DNA from: an uncultured Candidatus Saccharibacteria bacterium | Lineage (GTDB): Bacteria > Patescibacteriota > Saccharimonadia > Saccharimonadales > Saccharimonadaceae | Length of the DNA stretch: 64,000 nucleotides | Direction of reading: 5' to 3' | NCBI GenBank assembly: GCA_947253945.1 | Contig: CAMYAY010000001.1 | Coordinates: 62,001-126,000, forward strand | Part shown: in pieces, positions 59,347-64,000 of the stretch | Position numbering within the stretch: the stretch's first letter is position 1 | Layout of the letters: the number at the start of each line of letters is the position of its first letter | The notes under the pieces: model-generated | Seen by the model: only the letters and a program-made list of their open reading frames with translations | Told to the model about the DNA's origin: nothing | Database searches by the model: none | Program-made: the position numbers and the translations under genes

Positions 59347-59893
59347 ATTGATCTCTGGCAAGTGGGGCGGTCGCCGCTTGTCGGCTAACGTAAGTAGTGC
59401 TACGCACCCTATGAGCGAGCGCGCTAGGAGTGCGATTTTCTCGATGTTAAATGCGAAAGATGTGATAGCTGGGGCTAAAGTGCTAGATGCGTTCGCCGGT
59501 ACAGGGGCAATTGGTCTGGAAGCATTGAGCCGCGGTGCGGCTACGGTAACTTTTATTGAACGTGATCGCACGGCGCAGGTTGTACTTAAGCAAAATATTG
59601 CTACGGTTGGAGCGGAAGAGGGCTCTTCTGTAATTTGTACAACAGTTGACAATTGGATGAAAAATGCTGATTTTACAGATAAGTATGACTTGATTTTTGT
59701 TGATCCACCCTATAAAACCCCGCAGTTTTCCACAGTTTGGCGCTTGCTAGACTATTTAAATGACAACGGGCTTATGATATTATCGTATCAGACAGCAGAA
59801 TGTGTGAAGCTTCCTAATGGAGTTGCTGTGGTGGAATTTCGGAGTTATGGAGGAGCATCGATTTTGATCTTAAAGGTCAACAAGAGCTTATAA
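59333..59893 (+). CDS. rsmD: 16S rRNA (guanine(966)-N(2))-methyltransferase RsmD family
   Basis: 186 residues from ATG 59333; the earlier in-frame start lies deeper in the previous gene and adds residues not seen in the family. ISGKWGGRRL, the RERARSAIFSML-like segment MSERARSAIFSML, the SAM-binding loop VLDAFAGTGAIGLEALSRGA, and the catalytic LIFVDPPYKTP are diagnostic. It methylates a guanine in the small-subunit rRNA with S-adenosylmethionine. It is the last gene of the tyrS-recG unit and ends before a strong terminator. Confidence 0.94.
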   Translation: MATVRLISGKWGGRRLSANVSSATHPMSERARSAIFSMLNAKDVIAGAKVLDAFAGTGAIGLEALSRGAATVTFIERDRTAQVVLKQNIATVGAEEGSSVICTTVDNWMKNADFTDKYDLIFVDPPYKTPQFSTVWRLLDYLNDNGLMILSYQTAECVKLPNGVAVVEFRSYGGASILILKVNKSL

Positions 59894-59921
59894 AATAACA
59901 GGATGTTTCATTGCGCTGTCC

Positions 59922-59947
59922 AAGCCTACGGTTCGCCGTAGGCTTTT
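59922..59947 (+). terminator. Intrinsic terminator after rsmD
   Basis: A perfect 10-bp stem (AAGCCTACGG / CCGTAGGCTT) with TTCG loop and TTTT at the end. The rpmB -35 begins 7 bases later. Confidence 0.85.
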
Positions 59948-59953
59948 ATGCTA

Positions 59954-59982
59954 TTGACTAGGCTATGATATTTTGATATTAT
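59954..59982 (+). promoter_or_regulatory. Sigma-70 promoter for rpmB
   Basis: TTGACT (59954-59959), a 17-bp spacer ending in TGA, then TATTAT (59977-59982). The leader has AAAGGAGATA before ATG 60017. Confidence 0.7.
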
Positions 59983-60016
59983 AGAGCAGAGTAACCGATA
60001 AAGGAGATATTTTAAG

Positions 60017-60229
60017 ATGGCACGATGTGAAATCACCGGTAAGGGTGCAATGAGCGGCAACAACGTTAGCTTCTCAATGCGTCACACCAAGCGGACCTTT
60101 AAGCCAAACCTACAAAAGAAGACTTTCTATGTAAATGGCCATAAGGTGCGTCTGTTAATTGCTGCTAGTACAATCAAGACCCTACGCAAGAAGGGCTTCA
60201 CTAGCGACAAGCCAGTTACTACTGATTAA
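60017..60229 (+). CDS. rpmB: 50S ribosomal protein L28
   Basis: A 70-residue protein. MARCEITGKGAMSGNNVSFS and the downstream HTKRTFKPNLQKKTFYVNG match L28, with the C-terminal ASTIKTLRKKGF. L28 binds 23S rRNA near the E site. It is a single-gene unit with a full promoter, a good GGAG site and a terminator. rpmG does not follow. Only one Cys is seen, so this is the zinc-independent form. Confidence 0.95.
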   Translation: MARCEITGKGAMSGNNVSFSMRHTKRTFKPNLQKKTFYVNGHKVRLLIAASTIKTLRKKGFTSDKPVTTD

Positions 60230-60248
60230 TTTGTTAGGTAGTTATTGT

Positions 60249-60276
60249 AACACTCCTTACACAAGGGGTGTTTTTT
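60249..60276 (+). terminator. Intrinsic terminator after rpmB
   Basis: Stem AACACTCC / GGGGTGTT (one G-U pair) with an 8-nt loop and a run of T to 60276. The M50 protease -10 begins within 12 bases. Confidence 0.85.
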
Positions 60277-60284
60277 GTTGCTTA

Positions 60285-60293
60285 TGATATAAT
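60285..60293 (+). promoter_or_regulatory. Extended -10 promoter for the M50 protease gene (leaderless)
   Basis: TGA-TATAAT with the hexamer at 60288-60293. Six bases separate it from the ATG at 60300. The -35 position falls in the terminator arm. Confidence 0.7.
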
Positions 60294-60299
60294 GGGACT

Positions 60300-60995
60300 A
60301 TGTTCAAAATGGATTTTAGCCAGCCTAGCACGTGGATTATCCTCGGAATAATCCTTGGCGTAACTCTAATTTCAATGATTTTACACGAGCTGATGCATGG
60401 ATTAACGGCGTACTGGTTGGGTGACGATACAGCTAAGTCGGCTGGTCGTTTGACGCTTAATCCAATTAAGCACATTGATCCGTTTTTGACAATCTTACTT
60501 CCGCTCGTTATGGCGGTACTTGGTGGACCAATCTTTGGCGGTGCTAAGCCGGTGCCGTTTAATCCGGAGCGAGTGCGCGGTCGCGAATGGGGTGCGGCTT
60601 TAGTGGGGATTATGGGACCGATAACTAATTTGGTATTGGCTTTCATTGCCTATTGCGTGCTTGTGTTAACTGGTAAGCAGCTGTTCCTAATTGGACCGGG
60701 ACTAATCGATTTTATGTCGCTGTCTGGTGTACTGACTGGAGTGATGGTGATTAGTGTCTATGTTAATTTGGGCTTTTTTGCGTTTAATATTTTGCCAATT
60801 CCGCCACTTGATGGTTCGCGCGTGTTATATGCTGTAGCGCCGCGGGTAGTACAGGCGATAATGGACACAATGGAGCGATCGGTCGGTTTAATGCTAATAT
60901 TTGCTATTGTTTGTTTATGCTCGACGCTACTTAATAGTATCATGTCAGAAATTATTAGTGGCGTGCTAATTGGGTTTCAATTTATTCTACATTAA
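60300..60995 (+). CDS. Site-2 protease (M50) family membrane metalloprotease
   Basis: A 231-residue polytopic membrane protein. The zinc motif H29-E-L-M-H33 is in the first helix, and the third ligand is D171 in NILPIPPLDGSR. GGPIFGGAKPVPFNPE is the usual loop before the third helix. It matches the short, PDZ-less group of site-2 proteases, which cut substrates within the membrane plane. Targets (such as anti-sigma factors) are unknown, and none is adjacent. It lies alone between a terminator and the rpoB leader. Confidence 0.9.
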   Translation: MFKMDFSQPSTWIILGIILGVTLISMILHELMHGLTAYWLGDDTAKSAGRLTLNPIKHIDPFLTILLPLVMAVLGGPIFGGAKPVPFNPERVRGREWGAALVGIMGPITNLVLAFIAYCVLVLTGKQLFLIGPGLIDFMSLSGVLTGVMVISVYVNLGFFAFNILPIPPLDGSRVLYAVAPRVVQAIMDTMERSVGLMLIFAIVCLCSTLLNSIMSEIISGVLIGFQFILH

Positions 60996-61008
60996 TCAAT
61001 AATTGCTA

Positions 61009-61037
61009 TTGCGAAAAGATTGTTTTTGTGATACATT
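61009..61037 (+). promoter_or_regulatory. Sigma-70 promoter for rpoB
   Basis: TTGCGA (61009-61014), a 17-bp spacer ending in TGA, then TACATT (61032-61037). A ~160-nt leader follows up to the GTG at 61206. This is the longest untranslated stretch in the window, and I see no clear riboswitch or protein-binding motif in it. Confidence 0.5.
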
Positions 61038-61205
61038 AGTTTTGATGAAGTAGTGTAATCTGTTTAGAACGTCCATTGTTTTGGCAGCATTGGAGTTTGT
61101 TGTGTGGGACCCACTTTACACTACTGGTGGCGTCGGATAGCACAGAAAGACAGAACAGAATTCTTCAAGCCAGCGAGAGTAACTTAAAGAAGAGGAGTAA
61201 CATTC

Positions 61206-64000
61206 GTGGCGAATGCGACTAAAGGATGGGTGGAAAACGGTATCACCAAGCGTACTTATTTCACTCCACAGCACAAAGTGCTAGAATTGCCTAACTTGGT
61301 TGGGCATTTACAGAAGTCTTGGGATGATTTAGTTAAACATGAGTTAGCAGATGTGTTTAAGGAAGTTAGTCCAATTGAAGACTTCACTGGTCAAAAGTTG
61401 AGCCTAAGTTTTAAGGACTATCATTTTGGTGATCCAAAGATTACTGACCGCGAGGCAATTCGCGATAACACCAGCTACGAGGCGCCATTGTACGCCAACG
61501 TAGAGCTAGTTAACCGTGTAACTGGCGAAGTTCGTGAAGATGAGCTTTATCTTGGTGATTATCCGTGGATGACCGACCGTGGCACCTTTATTATTAATGG
61601 TTCTGAGCGTGTCGTGGTCTCACAGCTAATCCGCTCATCTGGCGTGTTCTTTACTGCTGAAGAAGGGGTAGATGGCCGTAAGTGCTACGGCGCTAAGATT
61701 ATTCCAGGCCGTGGTGTTTGGTTTGAATTTGAGACATCAAAAGACCATGCTATTTACGTAAAGATTGACCGTAAGCGCCGCTTCCCAGTTACTACTCTTC
61801 TGCGTGCGCTTGGCTACAGCACTAATACTAAGCTAAAAGAGCTATTTGAAAAGGTCGACAACGGTGAGCAAAGCTACATCGATGCTACTATTGCCAAGGA
61901 TACTAGTCGTGGCACTAACGAGGCTTTGATTGAAGTCTTCCGTAAGATCCGCCCAGGCGATTTGGCAACAGTTGATAACGCCAAGGGTATGATTGAGCGC
62001 ACCTTCTTTGACTTTAAGCGATTTGATATTAGCCGTGTTGGACGTTATAAGATGAATCAGCGCCTCGCTGCTATCAAGCGCGAGCTAGGTTTGACCCCTG
62101 AATTAACCGAGATTCCAGAGAACCGTGTTTTGCTAATCGACGATTTGGTGGCTATTATTGCGGAAATTATTCGCTTAAATAATACTCAAGAGCCAGCTGA
62201 TGATATCGATGCTTTCTATAATCGCCGTGTTCGTTTGGTCGGTGAGTTAGTTGCTCGTCAGTTCCGTGTTGGCTTGTTGCGTCTTGACCGTAACGTGCGC
62301 GACCGCATGAGTGTGGCTGATCTCGAGAATGTTACTCCGGCGTCATTAATTAACGCTCGCCCAATCGTCGCTGCTGTACGTGAATTCTTCGCTTCGTCTC
62401 AGTTGTCACAGTTCATGGACCAAGCTAACCCAGTATCAGAGTTGGCGCACAAGCGTCGTTTGAGCTCAATGGGCCCTGGCGGTTTGACGCGTGAGCGTGC
62501 CGGTATTGAGGTGCGCGATATTCACCCAACGCATTATTCACGTGTTTGTATCATTGAAACCCCAGAAGGTGGCAACGTGGGTTTGGTGCTTTACCTAGCG
62601 TCTTATGCTCGCATTAATGAGTACGGGTTCCTTGAGGCGCCGTATCGCAAGGTGGTCAATGGCCGTGTTACTGATGAAGTTGTTTACATGGATGCTGCGC
62701 AAGAGGAGCACGAGACGATTGCTGAGAGCTCAGTTGAACTAAATGACGACGGTACATTTAAGGAAGCGCGTGTTGATGCTCGTCGCGAGTTGCGCCCTGA
62801 AACCGTCGATGCTGGTGATGTTACTTATATGGATGCCTGTTCTACTCAGGTAATTGGTACAACCGCAGCGCTGATTCCATTTGTTGAGAAAAACCGTATT
62901 GACCGCAACTTGATGGGTTCAAACATGCAGCGTCAGGCAGTGCCGCTCATTAAGCCAACTTCGCCAATTGTTGGTACTGGCATTGAACATGATTTGGCTT
63001 TAAATACCCCAGCATTAACAGTAGCACGCGATGATGGTGAAGTTACTAAGGCTGATGCTGATGAAGTCCAGGTGAAGTATACTGATGGTACGACTGGTGT
63101 GTATCATCCAACGCACTTTGTAAAGTCAAACGAGGACCGTTCGTTTAACGAACGCACAGTTGTGGTACGTGGTCAGCACGTCGTAAAGGGTCAACCACTA
63201 GTTGAAGGCGCTTCAGTTGCTGACGGCGAAATTGCGCTTGGACGCGACCTAATCGTGGCATACATGCCTTGGAAGGGCTACAACATGGATGACTCGATTA
63301 TTATTAGTCGTCGTTTGGTTGAAGATGATGCTCTAACTAGTGTTAACATTACGAGCTCAATGGTTGAGGTGCGTGATACAAAGCTTGGACCAGAGCAGGT
63401 GACACGTGATATTCCAAACGCCTCTGAGGATGCTTTGCGTAACCTTGATGCTAATGGTATTGTAACCGTTGGTGCTGAGGTACGACCGGGCGATGTCTTG
63501 GTCGGTAAGATTACACCGCGTGGTGAACAGGAGCTCAGTTCTGAGGAGCGCTTGTTGCGTGCTATCTTTGGTGAGAAGGCAAAGGATGTGCGCGATACTT
63601 CACATCGTGTTGGCCGTAGCGAAGGTGGTAAGGTTGTTGCAGTTCGGATTTTCGATCGCAATTCTGGCCACGATTTGAAGGCTGGCGTTTTGCAGCAAAT
63701 TGAAATCTTTATTGCTCAGAGCCGTAAGATTCAGGTCGGCGATAAACTAGCTGGTCGTTATGGCAACAAGGGTGTAGTCGCAAAGATTTTGGCTGAGGAA
63801 GATATGCCATTTATGGCTGATGGTACCCCAGTTGATATCATTCTGAACCCGATGGGTGTGCCATCGCGTATGAACCTAGGTCAGCTATTTGAGGTGCATA
63901 TTGGTATGGCGGCACGCAAGCTTGGCTACAAGGTTGCTACACCGGCCTTTAGAGGCGTACCAAATGAAGTCATCGCTGATCAACTTGAAAAGGCGGGCTT
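61206..64000 (+). CDS. rpoB: DNA-directed RNA polymerase beta subunit, 5' part
   Basis: The frame runs off the right edge, giving about 931 codons. Start is GTG with AGAGGAG 8 nt upstream. SFKDYHFGDPKITDREAIRD, LYLGDYPWMTDRGTFIINGS and VVSQLIRSSGVFF are the beta-lobe start. The rifampicin region is intact: SSQLSQFMDQANPVSELAHK and RRLSSMGPGGLTRERAG, with D405, H415 and S420 at the positions of E. coli D516, H526 and S531. GRYGNKGVV and PSRMNLGQLFEVHIG are near the window end. It has a promoter of its own; rplJ/rplL are not upstream. Confidence 0.98.
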   Translation, partial: MANATKGWVENGITKRTYFTPQHKVLELPNLVGHLQKSWDDLVKHELADVFKEVSPIEDFTGQKLSLSFKDYHFGDPKITDREAIRDNTSYEAPLYANVELVNRVTGEVREDELYLGDYPWMTDRGTFIINGSERVVVSQLIRSSGVFFTAEEGVDGRKCYGAKIIPGRGVWFEFETSKDHAIYVKIDRKRRFPVTTLLRALGYSTNTKLKELFEKVDNGEQSYIDATIAKDTSRGTNEALIEVFRKIRPGDLATVDNAKGMIERTFFDFKRFDISRVGRYKMNQRLAAIKRELGLTPELTEIPENRVLLIDDLVAIIAEIIRLNNTQEPADDIDAFYNRRVRLVGELVARQFRVGLLRLDRNVRDRMSVADLENVTPASLINARPIVAAVREFFASSQLSQFMDQANPVSELAHKRRLSSMGPGGLTRERAGIEVRDIHPTHYSRVCIIETPEGGNVGLVLYLASYARINEYGFLEAPYRKVVNGRVTDEVVYMDAAQEEHETIAESSVELNDDGTFKEARVDARRELRPETVDAGDVTYMDACSTQVIGTTAALIPFVEKNRIDRNLMGSNMQRQAVPLIKPTSPIVGTGIEHDLALNTPALTVARDDGEVTKADADEVQVKYTDGTTGVYHPTHFVKSNEDRSFNERTVVVRGQHVVKGQPLVEGASVADGEIALGRDLIVAYMPWKGYNMDDSIIISRRLVEDDALTSVNITSSMVEVRDTKLGPEQVTRDIPNASEDALRNLDANGIVTVGAEVRPGDVLVGKITPRGEQELSSEERLLRAIFGEKAKDVRDTSHRVGRSEGGKVVAVRIFDRNSGHDLKAGVLQQIEIFIAQSRKIQVGDKLAGRYGNKGVVAKILAEEDMPFMADGTPVDIILNPMGVPSRMNLGQLFEVHIGMAARKLGYKVATPAFRGVPNEVIADQLEKAG

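Noticed and set aside
59086..59652. 188-residue minus-strand frame across the 58519 gene and rsmD
   Set aside because: Both plus-strand genes have recognisable motifs, and the minus frame has no start signals.
60996..61205. Non-coding RNA or small gene in the ~210-nt spacer before rpoB
   Set aside because: I could see only a promoter and leader. No tRNA cloverleaf, tmRNA or convincing ORF was found by eye; a covariance-model search would be needed to exclude an RNA.
1..64000. Recoded TGA (glycine) as in Gracilibacteria/Absconditabacteria
   Set aside because: TGA ends smpB, pilB and other genes at sensible lengths, and conserved glycines use GGN codons.
1..64000. CRISPR array, prophage, insertion sequence or defence island
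   Set aside because: No direct-repeat/spacer pattern, transposase, integrase or toxin-antitoxin pair was recognised anywhere in the window.

Overview
The window is a gene-dense, almost wholly coding bacterial chromosome segment. Its likely source is a Patescibacteria (CPR) member, most probably Candidatus Saccharibacteria (TM7). That placement is an inference. It rests on short spacers, many overlapping stop/start codons, lean versions of housekeeping proteins (a short Rel without an ACT domain, NusA without C-terminal repeats), and several CPR-style small membrane proteins of unknown role. TGA is used as an ordinary stop (for example in smpB and pilB), so the UGA-glycine code of Gracilibacteria/Absconditabacteria does not apply. 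I saw no tRNA, rRNA, CRISPR array, prophage or insertion sequence. No gene-free gap exceeds about 210 bases.

Layout. 1-2.2 kb: end of a GH13 glucan enzyme, thioredoxin reductase, a tiny Cys protein and glutaredoxin. 2.2-4.5 kb (minus): two GT4 glycosyltransferases. 4.6-7.8 kb: smpB, an ExoIII-type nuclease, an NnrD-like protein and rmuC. 7.8-9 kb (minus): an unusual aquaporin. 9-14.1 kb: two small membrane proteins, pheS-pheT and a membrane-anchored FKBP. 14.2-18 kb: HKD/PLD protein (minus), an unknown protein, ppa, and short rel (minus). 18.1-20.1 kb: a secreted RCC1/TIG protein. 20.1-26.1 kb: a carbon block (GAPDH, rpiB, rpe, split transketolase, aldolase, PfkB-type kinase). 26.1-34.1 kb: uvrB, gatC-gatA-(membrane HEPN-like)-gatB, a GalU-like protein and a YtxH pair. 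34.1-41.7 kb: dnaE, SpoU methylase (minus), PilB-type ATPase, rplS and a fused RNase HII-YraN. 41.7-50.7 kb: M1 aminopeptidase (minus), nusA, clpC, radA and PIN-TRAM. 50.7-54.5 kb (minus): a polytopic membrane protein and a class A PBP. 54.6-64 kb: tyrS, a membrane protein, recG, a zinc-phospholipase-like protein, rsmD, rpmB, an M50 protease and the first part of rpoB.

Regulatory layout is the most striking result. At least 19 genes on both strands have a -10 hexamer (usually extended, TGNTATAAT) whose last base lies 6-8 nt before the start codon, with no Shine-Dalgarno. These transcripts should be leaderless. The rule also fixes several start codons (dnaE, clpC, trmH, the 9075 and 33520 genes). 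A second class has a leader and a clear GGAGG-type site. A perfect CIRCE operator overlaps the clpC promoter, and a terminator-like hairpin sits in the nusA leader. Intrinsic terminators are often fused directly to the next promoter.

How the genes work together. The cluster at 20-26 kb covers the non-oxidative pentose phosphate reactions and the aldolase/GAPDH steps, with a PfkB-family kinase as the only kinase beside them. The gat genes, pheST and tyrS supply charged tRNAs. nusA, rpoB, rplS, rpmB, smpB and rsmD serve gene expression. uvrB, recG, radA, the ExoIII-type nuclease, rmuC and dnaE serve DNA maintenance. The PBP, glycosyltransferases, RCC1 protein, pilus ATPase and FKBP form the cell-surface set expected to matter for an episymbiont.
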